Positions 55,828-64,000 of a stretch of 64,000 bases of DNA are shown one piece after another. The notes under the pieces were generated by a model that worked only from the letters and a program-made list of their open reading frames with translations, did not search any database and had not been told where the DNA came from. The DNA comes from Actinacidiphila cocklensis (lineage in GTDB: Bacteria > Actinomycetota > Actinomycetes > Streptomycetales > Streptomycetaceae), in NCBI RefSeq assembly GCF_907177275.1, contig NZ_CAJSLV010000013.1, positions 124,001-188,000 on the forward strand, read 5' to 3'. Both the position numbers and the translations under genes were made by a program. Within the stretch, counting starts at the first letter, position 1; each line of letters starts with the position of its first letter.

Positions 55828-57444
55828 GTGAGAATCCGAGGGCTTCGCACACCCGGAACCGTCCGCCGCGCGCTGTCCGGCGCCGGCGGCCTCGCCCTGG
55901 CCGCAGCGCTGCTGCTGCCCGCGGTGCCGCTGGCCGCGGTGGCGACGGCCGCCCCCGCGGCCGCGCTCGGCAACGGCCTGGCGCTGACCCCGCCGATGGG
56001 CTTCAACGACTGGAACGCGTACGGCTGCAACACGTCGGAAGCGCTGATCAAGCAGACGGCCGACAAGATGGTCTCCTCCGGGATGGCCGCGGCCGGCTAC
56101 ACCTACGTCAACATCGACGACTGCTGGCTCCAGCACTCCAGGGACGGCGCGGGCGACCTCCAGCCGGACTTCACCAAATTCCCCGACGGGATCTCCGGCA
56201 CCGCCGCGTACGTGCACTCCAAGGGCCTCAAGCTCGGCATCTACGAGGACGCAGGCACCGCGACCTGTGCCGGCTATCCCGGCAGCCTCGGCCACGAGCA
56301 GCAGGACGCACGGTCGTTCGCATCCTGGGGCGTGGACTACCTGAAGTACGACAACTGCAACAACACCGGCGCCGCGGCCCTGCCCCGCTACACCGCGATG
56401 CGCGACGCGCTGGCCGCCACCGGCCGCCCGATCGTCTTCAGCCTGTGCGACTGGGGCGAGGAGACCGTGCAGAACTGGGGCGCGGGCGTGGGCAACCTGT
56501 GGCGCACCACCGGCGACATCAACGCCTCCTACGGCAGCATGCTCTCGATCTTCCACAGCAACCTGGCGCTGGCCGCAGCCGCGGGACCCGGCCACTGGAA
56601 CGACCCCGACATGCTGGAGACCGGCAACGGCATGAGCACGGTCGAGGACCGCTCGGAGTTCAGCCTCTGGGCCGAGATGGCCGCCCCCCTCATCGACGGC
56701 AGCAACCTGCTCGGCGCCGGCGCCGACACGCTGTCCATCCTCACGAACAAGGCCGTCATCGCCGTCGACCAGGACGCGCTGGGCGTCCAGGGCAGCCAGG
56801 TCTCCGCCGCCAACGGCCTCGACGTGCTGGCCAAACCGCTGGCCGGCGGGGACGTCTCGGTCCTGCTGTTCAACGAGACGGGATCGACGGCGACCATCTC
56901 CACCAGCGCCGCCGCGATCGGCAAGAGCGGCGCCTCGTCCTACGGCCTGACCGACCTGTGGAGCGGCGCCAAGACCACCACCGCGGGCACCATCAGCGCC
57001 CCGGTGCCCGCGCACGGCACCGTGATGTACCGCGTCTCCGGCGGCACCACCACCCTCCCCGCGGCGGCACCCGTCCAGGCGGTCGGCGCCGGCAAGTGCC
57101 TCGACGCGTACAACAACTCGCTCACCAACGGCTCCGCGGTGGAGATCTGGAGCTGCAACGGCGGGGTGAACCAGGCCTGGACCCGCGCCTCCGGCGGCCG
57201 CATCACCGTCTACGGGGGGACCAAGTGCCTCGACGCGTACGACAACCAGACCGCGCCCGGCACCAAGGTGGAGATCTGGGACTGCAACGGCGGCGCCAAC
57301 CAGCAGTGGCGGGCGAACTCCGACGGGAGCATCACCGGCGTCCAGTCCGGCCTGTGCCTCGACGTCACCGGCGCCTCCACCGCCGACGGCGCCCTGGCCG
57401 AGCTGTGGACGTGCAACGGCGGCGCGAACCAGCGCTGGTCGTAA
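55828..57444 (+). CDS. Secreted alpha-galactosidase (GH27) with ricin-type CBM13
   Basis: 538 residues. About 48 residues form a signal peptide. The GH27 domain begins LTPPMGFNDWNAYGCN; the nucleophile is Asp175 in LKYDNC and the acid/base Asp230 in WRTTGDI, placed as in human alpha-galactosidase A. A beta-sandwich follows, and residues 412-538 are a ricin-type beta-trefoil with three NQ-x-W motifs and KCLDAY/LCLDVT repeats. It removes terminal alpha-galactose (or beta-L-arabinopyranose in some members) from plant polysaccharides or oligosaccharides. The GTG at 55828 follows AGGAG. The AT-rich repeats upstream and the divergent AraC regulator suggest substrate control. Confidence 0.94.
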   Translation: MRIRGLRTPGTVRRALSGAGGLALAAALLLPAVPLAAVATAAPAAALGNGLALTPPMGFNDWNAYGCNTSEALIKQTADKMVSSGMAAAGYTYVNIDDCWLQHSRDGAGDLQPDFTKFPDGISGTAAYVHSKGLKLGIYEDAGTATCAGYPGSLGHEQQDARSFASWGVDYLKYDNCNNTGAAALPRYTAMRDALAATGRPIVFSLCDWGEETVQNWGAGVGNLWRTTGDINASYGSMLSIFHSNLALAAAAGPGHWNDPDMLETGNGMSTVEDRSEFSLWAEMAAPLIDGSNLLGAGADTLSILTNKAVIAVDQDALGVQGSQVSAANGLDVLAKPLAGGDVSVLLFNETGSTATISTSAAAIGKSGASSYGLTDLWSGAKTTTAGTISAPVPAHGTVMYRVSGGTTTLPAAAPVQAVGAGKCLDAYNNSLTNGSAVEIWSCNGGVNQAWTRASGGRITVYGGTKCLDAYDNQTAPGTKVEIWDCNGGANQQWRANSDGSITGVQSGLCLDVTGASTADGALAELWTCNGGANQRWS

Positions 57445-57456
57445 CCCGCCCGCGCC

Positions 57457-57502
57457 GTACCGGCCCCGCCCCGCCCGTGCCCGGGCGGGGCGGGGCCGGT
57501 AC
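57457..57502 (+). terminator. Strong terminator of the alpha-galactosidase gene
   Basis: A perfect 21-bp stem (57457-57477 with 57482-57502) with a four-base loop, 12 bases past the stop codon; the longest perfect hairpin in the window. Confidence 0.9.
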
Positions 57503-57559
57503 CGTCCGGTAGCGTTCCCGGGAGGCGCCCGGCCTCGGGCGCGCGGACGAAGGGTGAGC

Positions 57560-58183
57560 GTGGACGACGTGAGCGAATTCCGGGACATCCCGCCGACCAC
57601 CCTCGCCGACGTCCTGGGGCGCAGCCAGGTCATGGACGCCGGGGTGCGGCCGCTGTGGGGTCCTGGGCCGCGGATCGCGGGGCCGGCGTTCACCGTGCGC
57701 TGCCCGCCCGGCGACAACCTGATGCTGCACGCGGCCATCTACCGGGCGGCGCCCGGCTCGGTGATCGTCATGGAGGCCGGCGACGCCGACTACGCGGTGG
57801 CCGGCGGCAACGTCTGCGCCGTCGCGCAGCGCCGGGGCATCGCGGGCTTCGTCATCGACGGCGTGATCCGCGACCTCGGCGAGATCCGCGCGATGGGCTT
57901 CCCGGTCCTCGCCCGCGGCGTCGTCCCCTGCCCCGGCGGCAAGAAGGCGGTCGTACCGCTCGGCGAGCCGGTGCGCTGCGGCGGCGTCGAGGTGCGCGCG
58001 GGCGACATCGTGGTCGCCGACGAGGAGGGCGTCGCCGTCGTCCCCGCCGGGCGCGCGGGCCAGGTGCTGGCCGACGCCCGCCAGAAGCTGGCCAAGGAGG
58101 CCGGTGAGAGCCTCGACGCGTGGGAGGCCGCGCACCGCGCCCGCGTCGACCGCATCCTGGCCGACCACGGCTACCTGGACTGA
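57560..58183 (+). CDS. RraA/HMG-aldolase family protein
   Basis: 207 residues of the RraA-like fold, which includes class II 4-hydroxy-4-methyl-2-oxoglutarate and 4-carboxy-4-hydroxy-2-oxoadipate aldolases and the RNase E inhibitor RraA. The metal/substrate motif [14 protein letters not shown] supplies the Arg-Asp pair, and [21 protein letters not shown] precedes it. The aldolase role, splitting pyruvate from dicarboxylic acids late in aromatic degradation, would suit the neighbouring phenylacetate genes but is inferred. The GTG at 57560 is chosen since GAAGGG lies five bases before it; that site overlaps the alternative GTG at 57554. It is convergent with paaK with a ten-base gap. Confidence 0.85.
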   Translation: MDDVSEFRDIPPTTLADVLGRSQVMDAGVRPLWGPGPRIAGPAFTVRCPPGDNLMLHAAIYRAAPGSVIVMEAGDADYAVAGGNVCAVAQRRGIAGFVIDGVIRDLGEIRAMGFPVLARGVVPCPGGKKAVVPLGEPVRCGGVEVRAGDIVVADEEGVAVVPAGRAGQVLADARQKLAKEAGESLDAWEAAHRARVDRILADHGYLD

Positions 58184-58193
58184 GCGGGCGGGG

Positions 58194-59555
58194 TCAGGAC
58201 TGCCGCAGGTCCCTGATCCGCTGGATCTTGCCGACCGAGCGCTCCAGGCTCTCCGGCTCGACCACGACGACCTCCACGGTGACGCCGACGCTGTCCTTGA
58301 CCCCCTGCGCGATGCGGCGGGCCGCGTCGTCCCGGTCCCGGGGCGCCGCGCCGGGCCTGGCCTCGACGAGGACCGTCATGTGGTCCAGCCGGCCGCGCCG
58401 GGTCAGGTCGAGGCGGAAGTGCGGTGCCACGCCCGGGACGCCGAGGACGACCTCCTCGACCTGGGTGGGGAAGACGTTCACCCCGCGCAGGATGACCATG
58501 TCGTCGCAGCGCCCCGTGACCTTCTCCATCCGCCGGAAGGCCGGGCGGGCGGTGCCGGGCAGCAGCCGGGTCAGGTCGCGGGTGCGGTAGCGGATGACCG
58601 GCAGCGCCTCCTTGGTCAGCGAGGTGAACACCAGCTCACCGCTCTCGCCGTCCGGCATCACGGCGTCACCGAGCGGGTCGACGACCTCGGGCAGGAAGTG
58701 GTCCTCCCACACGTGCAGGCCGTCCTTGGTCCGCACGCACTCCTGCGCCACGCCGGGGCCCATCACCTCGGAAAGCCCGTATATATCAACAGCGTCGATG
58801 TCGAGGCGCTCCTCGATCTCCCGGCGCATCGCCTCCGTCCACGGCTCGGCCCCGAAGATGCCGACCTTCAGCGAGGTGGACCGCGGGTCGACGCCCTGGC
58901 GTTCGAACTCGTCGAGCAGCGTGAGCATGTAGGACGGGGTCACCATGATGATCTCGGGCCGGAAGTCCTGGATCAGCCGCACCTGCCGGGCGGTCATGCC
59001 GCCCGAGGCGGGGATCACCGTGCAGCCGGCCCGCTCCGCTCCGTAGTGCGCCCCGAGGCCGCCGGTGAACAGGCCGTAGCCGTAGGCGATGTGCACCTTG
59101 TGGCCGGGCCGGCCGCCCGCGGCCCTGATCGACCGGGCCACCACGTCGGCCCACACCGACAGGTCGCCCTCGGTGTAACCCACCACGGTGGGGCGTCCCG
59201 TGGTGCCGCTGGAGGCGTGGATGCGGCGCACCCGGTCCATCGGCACGGCGAACATGCCGTACGGGTAGGTGTCGCGCAGGTCCGCCTTGGTGGTGAAGGG
59301 GAACCGCGCGAGGTCCTCCAGGCTGCGGCAGTCCTCAGGGGCCACACCGGCGGCGTCGAACTTGCGGCGGTACAGCTCCACGTTCGCGTACGCGTGGCGC
59401 AGCGTCGCCCGCAGCCGGTCGAGCTGCAGCTCGCGCAGCTGCTCGCGGGTCAGCCGCTCGGCGTCGTCGAGCAGCTCGGCGGAATAGTCCGCGCCCGCGG
59501 CCGGTCCGCTGCCGGCCCGTGCCTCCGGGCCGCGTCCGTTGTCGGCCTGTCCCAC
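58194..59555 (-). CDS. paaK: Phenylacetate-CoA ligase
   Basis: 453 residues of the acyl-adenylate-forming PaaK family: [14 protein letters not shown] is the ATP-binding loop, [17 protein letters not shown] the central motif, and the C-terminal [18 protein letters not shown] and [10 protein letters not shown] complete it. It converts phenylacetate, ATP and CoA to phenylacetyl-CoA, the first step of the pathway whose epoxidase genes follow to the right. The GTG at 59555 is preferred, with GCAGGTG upstream; a TTG at 59579 would place the start codon inside a PaaR-like operator (59578-59593). The gene is divergent from paaJ. Confidence 0.94.
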   Translation of the reverse strand: MGQADNGRGPEARAGSGPAAGADYSAELLDDAERLTREQLRELQLDRLRATLRHAYANVELYRRKFDAAGVAPEDCRSLEDLARFPFTTKADLRDTYPYGMFAVPMDRVRRIHASSGTTGRPTVVGYTEGDLSVWADVVARSIRAAGGRPGHKVHIAYGYGLFTGGLGAHYGAERAGCTVIPASGGMTARQVRLIQDFRPEIIMVTPSYMLTLLDEFERQGVDPRSTSLKVGIFGAEPWTEAMRREIEERLDIDAVDIYGLSEVMGPGVAQECVRTKDGLHVWEDHFLPEVVDPLGDAVMPDGESGELVFTSLTKEALPVIRYRTRDLTRLLPGTARPAFRRMEKVTGRCDDMVILRGVNVFPTQVEEVVLGVPGVAPHFRLDLTRRGRLDHMTVLVEARPGAAPRDRDDAARRIAQGVKDSVGVTVEVVVVEPESLERSVGKIQRIRDLRQS

Positions 59556-59577
59556 GGATGCACCTGCCTTGTCTCCC

Positions 59578-59593
59578 AACCGACCATTCGGTT
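59578..59593. promoter_or_regulatory. PaaR-type operator between paaK and paaJ
   Basis: AACCGA-CCAT-TCGGTT, a perfect 6-4-6 inverted repeat resembling the operators of TetR-type PaaR regulators. It lies in the divergent region and can control both paaK and the paaJ transcript. No paaR gene is inside the window. Confidence 0.7.
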
Positions 59594-59647
59594 AGCGTGC
59601 GGCCACGTAAGCAAGCGTCGCCGCCGCCTGTCAAGAGGAGGGAACGC

Positions 59648-59728
59648 ATGTCACGCACGCCCCGCACCAACGGCTGCCGCGGCCCGTTCGCCCCGCGTCC
59701 CGCCATCGAGGAGAGCCATGTCCGATGA
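59648..59728 (+). CDS. 26-residue leader ORF overlapping the paaJ start
   Basis: ATG at 59648 is preceded by AGAGGAGGG five bases upstream, one of the strongest ribosome sites in the window. The ORF encodes 26 residues ([18 protein letters not shown] and on) and stops at 59726-59728, eleven bases into paaJ in another frame. Its peptide resembles nothing I know. Position and overlap suggest translational coupling or attenuation of paaJ. It could be incidental, but a ribosome site this good seldom lacks use. Confidence 0.5.
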   Translation: MSRTPRTNGCRGPFAPRPAIEESHVR

Positions 59729-60941
59729 GGTCTACCTGGTCGACGGCGCCCGCACCCCGCAGGGCCGGTACGGCGGCGCGCTCGCCTCGGTGCGGCCCGA
59801 CGACCTGGCCGCGCTGGTGGTGGCCGAGGCCGTCCGGCGCGGCGGCATCCCGGCCGAGGCGGTGGACGAGGTGGTCCTCGGCGCCGCCAACCAGGCCGGC
59901 GAGGACAACCGCGACGTCGCCCGGATGGCGGTCCTGCTGGCGGGCCTCCCGCACACCGTGCCCGGCTACACGGTCAACCGGCTGTGCGCCTCCGGGCTGA
60001 CCGCGGTCGCCTCCGCCGCCCAGGCCATCCGCTCCGGCGAGGCCGACCTGGTGGTGGCGGGCGGCGTGGAGTCGATGACCCGGGCGCCCTGGGTCATGGC
60101 CAAGCCGGGCACGCCCTGGGCCAAGCCGGGGCAGGTGCACGACACCGCGCTCGGCTGGCGCTTCACCAACCCGCGCTTCAGCGCCGCCGACCGGGCGGTG
60201 CCCGCAGGCGCGGGACCTGAGGCGGCGAAGGTGACGCTGTCGATGGGGGAGACCGCGGAGGAGGTCGCCGCGCTCGACGGCATCACCCGGGCCGACAGCG
60301 ACGCCTTCGCGCTGCGCAGCCACCGGCGGGCGGTGGCCGCCCAGGAAGCCGGGCACTTCGACCGGGAGATCGTCGCCGTGCCGGTCGGCGACGGCGCGGT
60401 CGGCCGCGACGAGGGGCCGCGCCCCGGCACCTCGCCCGACAAGCTCGCCGCGCTGCGGACGGTCTTCCGCGAGGGCGGGGTCGTCACCGCAGGGTCCTCC
60501 TCCCCGCTGTCCGACGGCGCCGCCGCCCTGGTCGTGGCAGGTGCCCGGGCGGTCGAGCGGTACGGGCTGACGCCGCGTGCCAGGATCGTCACCTCCGCCT
60601 CTGCCGGTGTGCAGCCCCACCTGATGGGGCTCGGCCCGGTGCCCGCAACCGAGAAGGCCCTGGCCAGGGCCGGGTGGAAGAGCGCGGACCTGGACGCGGT
60701 CGAGCTGAACGAGGCCTTCGCCGCCCAGGCGCTCGCCGTGATCGGCCGCCTCGGCCTCGACCAGGACACGGTCAACGCCGACGGCGGCGCGATCGCGCTG
60801 GGCCACCCGCTCGGCTGCTCCGGGGCGCGCATCCTGCTCACCCTGCTGGGGCGGCTGGAGCGGGAGGGCGGCCGCCGCGGGCTGGCCACGCTGTGCGTGG
60901 GCGTGGGCCAGGGCGTCGCGATGCTGGTGGAGCGGGTCTGA
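59718..60941 (+). CDS. paaJ: 3-oxoadipyl-CoA/acetyl-CoA thiolase of the phenylacetate pathway
   Basis: 407 residues of the thiolase family. Cys90 in NRLCASGL is the acyl-accepting nucleophile; NEAFAAQAL and GHPLGCSG carry the active-site His and second Cys. [16 protein letters not shown] and the length agree with 3-oxoadipyl-CoA thiolases (PaaJ/PcaF), which cut 3-oxoadipyl-CoA to succinyl-CoA and acetyl-CoA at the end of phenylacetate breakdown. The ATG at 59718 lies inside the leader ORF and follows GAGGAGAG. PaaR-like sites lie both upstream (59578) and between this gene and paaA (61016). A beta-oxidation role remains possible. Confidence 0.9.
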   Translation: MSDEVYLVDGARTPQGRYGGALASVRPDDLAALVVAEAVRRGGIPAEAVDEVVLGAANQAGEDNRDVARMAVLLAGLPHTVPGYTVNRLCASGLTAVASAAQAIRSGEADLVVAGGVESMTRAPWVMAKPGTPWAKPGQVHDTALGWRFTNPRFSAADRAVPAGAGPEAAKVTLSMGETAEEVAALDGITRADSDAFALRSHRRAVAAQEAGHFDREIVAVPVGDGAVGRDEGPRPGTSPDKLAALRTVFREGGVVTAGSSSPLSDGAAALVVAGARAVERYGLTPRARIVTSASAGVQPHLMGLGPVPATEKALARAGWKSADLDAVELNEAFAAQALAVIGRLGLDQDTVNADGGAIALGHPLGCSGARILLTLLGRLEREGGRRGLATLCVGVGQGVAMLVERV

Positions 60942-61015
60942 CCGGCAGGGGCGTGCTTCGGCCGGTCGGACCCGGCCGGGGCTTGCCTCGGCGGCGAAAG
61001 ATCCGCACACTTGAT

Positions 61016-61034
61016 ACCGAACGAACGGTCGGTT
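61016..61034 (+). promoter_or_regulatory. PaaR-type operator before paaA
   Basis: ACCGA-ACGAACGG-TCGGT contains the ACCGA/TCGGT half-sites of the site at 59578, with wider spacing, and both sites extend into GGTCGGTTGGGA on one strand. It is about 32-50 bases before the paaA start. Confidence 0.6.
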
Positions 61035-61065
61035 GGGATGGCTGGTCAGGACGAGGAGGCAGGGC

Positions 61066-62067
61066 ATGCCAAGGGAAGGCTCATCGGGCGGCGACGGCGG
61101 CGGTGACGGCTCCGCCGACCCGCAGCTCCAGCAGCGCTTCGACACCACCATCGCCGGCAACCAGCGCATCGAGCCGCGGGACTGGATGCCCGACGGCTAC
61201 CGCAGGACGCTGATCCGGCAGATCGCCCAGCACGCCCACTCGGAGATCATCGGCATGCAGCCCGAGGGGGAGTGGATCAGCCGCGCGCCCTCGCTGCGAC
61301 GCAAGGCGATCCTCTTCGCCAAGGTGCAGGACGAGGCGGGCCACGGTCTGTATCTCTACTCGGCCGCCGAGACGCTGGGCGCCGACCGCGCCGACCTGAC
61401 CGAGCGGCTCATCGAGGGCCGCCAGAAGTACTCCTCGATCTTCAACTACCCCACTGCCAACTACGCCGACGTGGGCGTTATCGGCTGGTTCGTGGACGGC
61501 GCGGCGATCTGCAACCAGGTGCCGCTGTGCCGCAGTTCGTACGGCCCCTACGCCCGCGCGATGGTGCGGGTGTGCAAGGAGGAGTCCTTCCACCAGCGGC
61601 AGGGCTACGAGCTGCTGATGACGATGATGCGCGGAACCGACGCCCAGCGCGCGATGGTGCAGGACGCGGTGGACCGCTGGTGGTGGCCGTCGCTGATGAT
61701 GTTCGGCCCGCCGGACGGCGACTCGCCGAACTCGGCCCGCTCGATGGCGTGGAAGATCAAGCGGCACAGCAACGACGAGCTGCGGCAGCGCTTCGTCGAC
61801 ATGACCGTGCCGCAGGCGGAGCGGCTCGGTGTCACCCTGCCCGACCCCGAGCTGTGCTGGAACGAGCAGCGCGGCCGCCACGACTTCGGCACCCCCGACT
61901 GGTCGGAGCTGCAGCGGGTGATCAGCGGCGACGGACCCCTCAACACCGAACGGGTCGCCCGCCGCCGGGCGGCGCACGAGGACGGCGCCTGGGTCCGCGA
62001 GGCGGCCACCGCCCACGCGGCCAAGCAGGCCGCCAGGGCGCGGCAGAGCGAAGGAGCGGCAGTATGA
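61066..62067 (+). CDS. paaA: Ring 1,2-phenylacetyl-CoA epoxidase, catalytic subunit
   Basis: 333 residues, a helical diiron protein of the ferritin-like group. [31 protein letters not shown] and [17 protein letters not shown] provide the glutamate and histidine ligands. PaaA uses O2 to epoxidise the aromatic ring of phenylacetyl-CoA. The ATG at 61066 follows GAGGAGG at a spacing of seven. The N-terminal 20 residues are Gly/Ser-rich and longer than in proteobacterial forms. Its stop overlaps the paaB start (ATGA). Confidence 0.97.
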   Translation: MPREGSSGGDGGGDGSADPQLQQRFDTTIAGNQRIEPRDWMPDGYRRTLIRQIAQHAHSEIIGMQPEGEWISRAPSLRRKAILFAKVQDEAGHGLYLYSAAETLGADRADLTERLIEGRQKYSSIFNYPTANYADVGVIGWFVDGAAICNQVPLCRSSYGPYARAMVRVCKEESFHQRQGYELLMTMMRGTDAQRAMVQDAVDRWWWPSLMMFGPPDGDSPNSARSMAWKIKRHSNDELRQRFVDMTVPQAERLGVTLPDPELCWNEQRGRHDFGTPDWSELQRVISGDGPLNTERVARRRAAHEDGAWVREAATAHAAKQAARARQSEGAAV

Positions 62068-62372
62068 GCAGCGACGGCACGGGCACGGCCGAGCGGGACT
62101 GGCCGCTCTACGAGGTGTTCGTCCGCGGCAAGCGCGGGCTGAACCACGTGCACGTCGGCTCGCTGCACGCGGCCGACGACCGGATGGCCCTCACCCACGC
62201 GCGCGACCTCTACACCCGCCGCAACGAGGGGGTGTCCATCTGGGTGGTGCGCTCCACCCACATCGCCGCCTCGACCCGCGACGAGAAGGACCCCTTCTTC
62301 CAGCCGAGCGCCGACAAGGTGTACCGCCACCCGACCTTCTACGACATCCCCGACGATGTCCCGCACATCTAG
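62064..62372 (+). CDS. paaB: Phenylacetyl-CoA epoxidase subunit PaaB
   Basis: 102 residues: [28 protein letters not shown] and [10 protein letters not shown] are characteristic of PaaB, the small bridging subunit required for electron flow in the epoxidase complex. A four-base overlap couples it with paaA, and paaC starts 12 bases after its stop. The ribosome site AAGGAG lies inside the end of paaA. Confidence 0.97.
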   Translation: MSSDGTGTAERDWPLYEVFVRGKRGLNHVHVGSLHAADDRMALTHARDLYTRRNEGVSIWVVRSTHIAASTRDEKDPFFQPSADKVYRHPTFYDIPDDVPHI

Positions 62373-62384
62373 GAGCCGGCCGGC

Positions 62385-63266
62385 ATGAGCGACGACATCG
62401 ACGCCATCGACGCCACCGACGACCATGTCTACCTGTCCCTGGCCGAGGGGCACGACGACGGCGCCGCCCGCTGGGCGTTCGGCACCGGCTTCGAGGACCC
62501 GCTGCACGGCGTGGACACCGCGGTGCCCGACGGCGTGGACACCGCGGAACTGGCCGCGATGTGCCTGGCGCTGGGTGACGACGCGCTGGTCTGCGCGCAG
62601 CGCCTTGCCCAGTGGTGCACCCGCGCGCCGGAGTTGGAGGAGGAGGTCGCGCTCGCCAACATCGGCCTCGACCTGCTCGGCCAGGCCCGGCTGCTCTACG
62701 CGCGCTGCGGCCAGGTCGACGGCACCGGCCGCGGCGAGGACGCCTACGCCTACACCCGCGACCCGGACGACTTCCGCAACACGCGGCTGGCCGAACTGCC
62801 CGACACCGACTTCGCCTTCTGCGTCGTCCGGCTGCTGGTGCTCTCCAGCTGGCGGCTCGCGCTGTTCGGCCGGCTCGCCTCGGCGGCCGACCCGGTGCTC
62901 GCGGCGGTGGCGGCCAAGGGCGTGGCCGAGCTGACCTACCACCGGCAGTATGCCGCCGACTGGGCGCTGCGCCTCGGCGACGGCACCGAGGAGTCGCACC
63001 GCAGGATGCGTGCCGCGCTGGCCGCGGTGGCGCCCTACCTCGGCGAAGTACTCGACGCCCGGCCGCAGTTCGCCGCCCACGCCGACGCCGTACGGCAGGA
63101 GACGCTGGCCGTGCTCGACCAGGTGCTGCTCGCCGCGGGGCTCGACCTGCCGGCCGCGGCCGCTGTGCCGGGCTCCGGGCGGCGCGGCGAGCACACCGAG
63201 CATCTGGCCCCGCTGCTGGCCGAGTTGCAGAGCGTGGCCCGCGCCCATCCGGAGGCGGCATGGTGA
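62385..63266 (+). CDS. paaC: Phenylacetyl-CoA epoxidase structural subunit PaaC
   Basis: 293 residues, a ferritin-like helical protein homologous to PaaA but without catalytic iron; it forms the A2C2 core. LALGDDALVCAQRLAQWCTRAPELEEEVALANIGLDLLGQARLLY and AKGVAELTYHRQYAADW are typical. The ATG at 62385 follows GGAGCCGGCC. Its last codons (GCA TGG TGA) overlap the paaD start by seven bases. Confidence 0.96.
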   Translation: MSDDIDAIDATDDHVYLSLAEGHDDGAARWAFGTGFEDPLHGVDTAVPDGVDTAELAAMCLALGDDALVCAQRLAQWCTRAPELEEEVALANIGLDLLGQARLLYARCGQVDGTGRGEDAYAYTRDPDDFRNTRLAELPDTDFAFCVVRLLVLSSWRLALFGRLASAADPVLAAVAAKGVAELTYHRQYAADWALRLGDGTEESHRRMRAALAAVAPYLGEVLDARPQFAAHADAVRQETLAVLDQVLLAAGLDLPAAAAVPGSGRRGEHTEHLAPLLAELQSVARAHPEAAW

Positions 63267-63772
63267 CCGCCCCGTCCCTGCGGACCGCCAGGCAGGTCGC
63301 CGCACAGGTGCCCGACCCCGAGCTGCCCATGCTCACCCTGGCCGACCTCGGGGTGCTCAGGGACGTCCGGCTGACCCCGGACGGCACCGTGGTGGCCAGC
63401 CTCACGCCCACCTACTCCGGTTGCCCGGCGATGGCCGAGATGCGCGCCGACGTGGCCGCCAGGCTGCGCCGCGCCGGCTTCGAGAAGGTGGAGATCCGCA
63501 CGGTTCTCGACCCGCCGTGGTCCACCGACCTGATCACCCCGCACGGCCGGCGCACCCTGCGCGAGTACGGCATCTCGCCGCCCGGCCCCGCACCGCGCCG
63601 CACGGCCGGTCCCGTTCCGCTGGTGCTCGGCGCACCCCGGCGCGCGGTCGGCTGCCCGCGGTGCGGCTCGACCGACACCGAGGAGACCTCCCGCTTCTCG
63701 GCCACGGCGTGCAAGTCCCTGTGGCGCTGCCGTGCCTGCCGCGAACCCTTCGAGCACGTCAAGGAGTTGTGA
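63260..63772 (+). CDS. paaD: Phenylacetate pathway iron-sulfur assembly factor PaaD
   Basis: 170 residues: a DUF59/MIP18-type domain (VPDPELPMLTLADLGVLRDV, TYSGCPAMAEM) followed by a zinc-ribbon with CPRCGS and WRCRACREPF. PaaD is thought to help insert the Fe-S cluster of PaaE or the diiron site of PaaA. The ATG at 63260 overlaps paaC by seven bases behind GGAGGCGGC; the GTG at 63263 is an alternative. The stop overlaps the paaE start by one base (TGATG). Confidence 0.94.
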   Translation: MVTAPSLRTARQVAAQVPDPELPMLTLADLGVLRDVRLTPDGTVVASLTPTYSGCPAMAEMRADVAARLRRAGFEKVEIRTVLDPPWSTDLITPHGRRTLREYGISPPGPAPRRTAGPVPLVLGAPRRAVGCPRCGSTDTEETSRFSATACKSLWRCRACREPFEHVKEL

Positions 63773-64000
63773 TGGCCCCGACCAGCACCGCCGCCGCCGG
63801 GGCCGTACGGCCGCGGCGCCGCCCGGTCTTCCACGAGCTGCGGGTGGCCGACGTCAGGCCGCTGTGCGAGGACGCCGTGACCGTCGGCTTCGAGATCCCC
63901 GACGAGCTGGCCGCGGAGTTCGCCCACCGCCCCGGGCAGTCCCTCACCCTGCGCCGCACGGTCGACGGACGCGACGAGCGGCGTTCGTACTCCATCTGCT
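63772..64000 (+). CDS. paaE: Phenylacetyl-CoA epoxidase reductase PaaE, N-terminal part only
   Basis: Only the first 76 codons are inside the window; the gene leaves at the right edge. FHELRVADVRPLCEDAVTVGF and HRPGQSLTLRRTV lead to RRSYSIC, the RxYS motif that binds FAD in ferredoxin-reductase-type flavoproteins. PaaE passes electrons from NADPH through FAD and a 2Fe-2S cluster to PaaA. The ATG overlaps the paaD stop (TGATG) and the gene completes the paaABCDE operon. An Ala-rich leader of 12 or so residues precedes the conserved part. Confidence 0.95.
   Translation, partial: MAPTSTAAAGAVRPRRRPVFHELRVADVRPLCEDAVTVGFEIPDELAAEFAHRPGQSLTLRRTVDGRDERRSYSIC

Noticed and set aside
59556..59579. 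TTG at 59579 as the paaK start
   Set aside because: It would put the start codon inside the PaaR-like palindrome; the GTG at 59555 has a better ribosome site and fits family length.

Overview
This 64-kb window comes from a very GC-rich actinobacterium, most likely a Streptomyces or a close relative in the Streptomycetaceae. The grounds are strong G/C bias at third codon positions, frequent GTG starts, AGGAGG-type ribosome sites, many Sec/Tat-exported polysaccharide-active enzymes with CBM2, ricin or fascin-like modules, a perfect CebR-type box, and leucine TTA codons confined to two genes. I saw no tRNA, rRNA, CRISPR array, insertion sequence, prophage or attachment site. The region reads as ordinary chromosomal DNA made of many small regulator-plus-target modules.

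Layout. 1-4.3 kb: the start of a secreted glycosidase-like gene, an NCS1 nucleobase permease with a cysteine-rich tail, and a signal-less substrate-binding protein divergent from a MarR regulator. 4.3-11.1 kb: phosphoketolase, a signal peptidase II-like protein, MarR and TetR regulators, a cation/proton antiporter with a TTA codon, and a VOC protein. 11.2-17.6 kb: a CBM2-rhamnogalacturonan lyase behind a CebR-like operator, two coupled membrane-protein genes, an L,D-transpeptidase-like lipoprotein, and an NmrA-type reductase divergent from its probable MarR repressor.

17.7-29.2 kb is the most coherent accessory system. It contains a myo-inositol-1-phosphate-synthase-like enzyme, a ROK regulator, a secreted ThuA-fascin protein, a secreted PQQ sugar dehydrogenase-PKD-CBM6-fascin protein, and a convergent ribose/xylose-type ABC transporter. 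Similar operators carrying TTAGTTT, all oriented toward their downstream gene, precede the inositol-phosphate-synthase-like gene, the ROK gene, the ThuA gene and the transporter. Two of them match at 26 of 27 bases. I infer one ROK-controlled regulon that oxidises and imports an unknown sugar or cyclitol.

29.3-38.1 kb holds an alpha/beta hydrolase with an Asp nucleophile, a ferritin-like protein, an SDR-DUF2867 protein, a cluster of three roadblock/LC7 proteins with a PATAN-like protein but no kinase or GTPase, MarC, a DHA2 exporter and a UspA protein. 38.2-50.7 kb holds a Tat-exported family-8 polysaccharide lyase, a five-gene branched-chain-amino-acid-type ABC operon, an esterase-like hydrolase, and a PadR-MacB-type ABC operon with a 37-bp palindromic operator. 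50.8-57.5 kb holds a Tat-exported purple acid phosphatase divergent from a Tat-exported phospholipase C (a possible phosphate-scavenging pair), an AraC regulator and a GH27-ricin alpha-galactosidase. 57.6-64 kb holds an RraA-like protein, then the phenylacetate catabolon: paaK divergent from a 26-codon leader ORF and paaJ, then paaABCD and the start of paaE. PaaR-like palindromes lie at both paa promoters.
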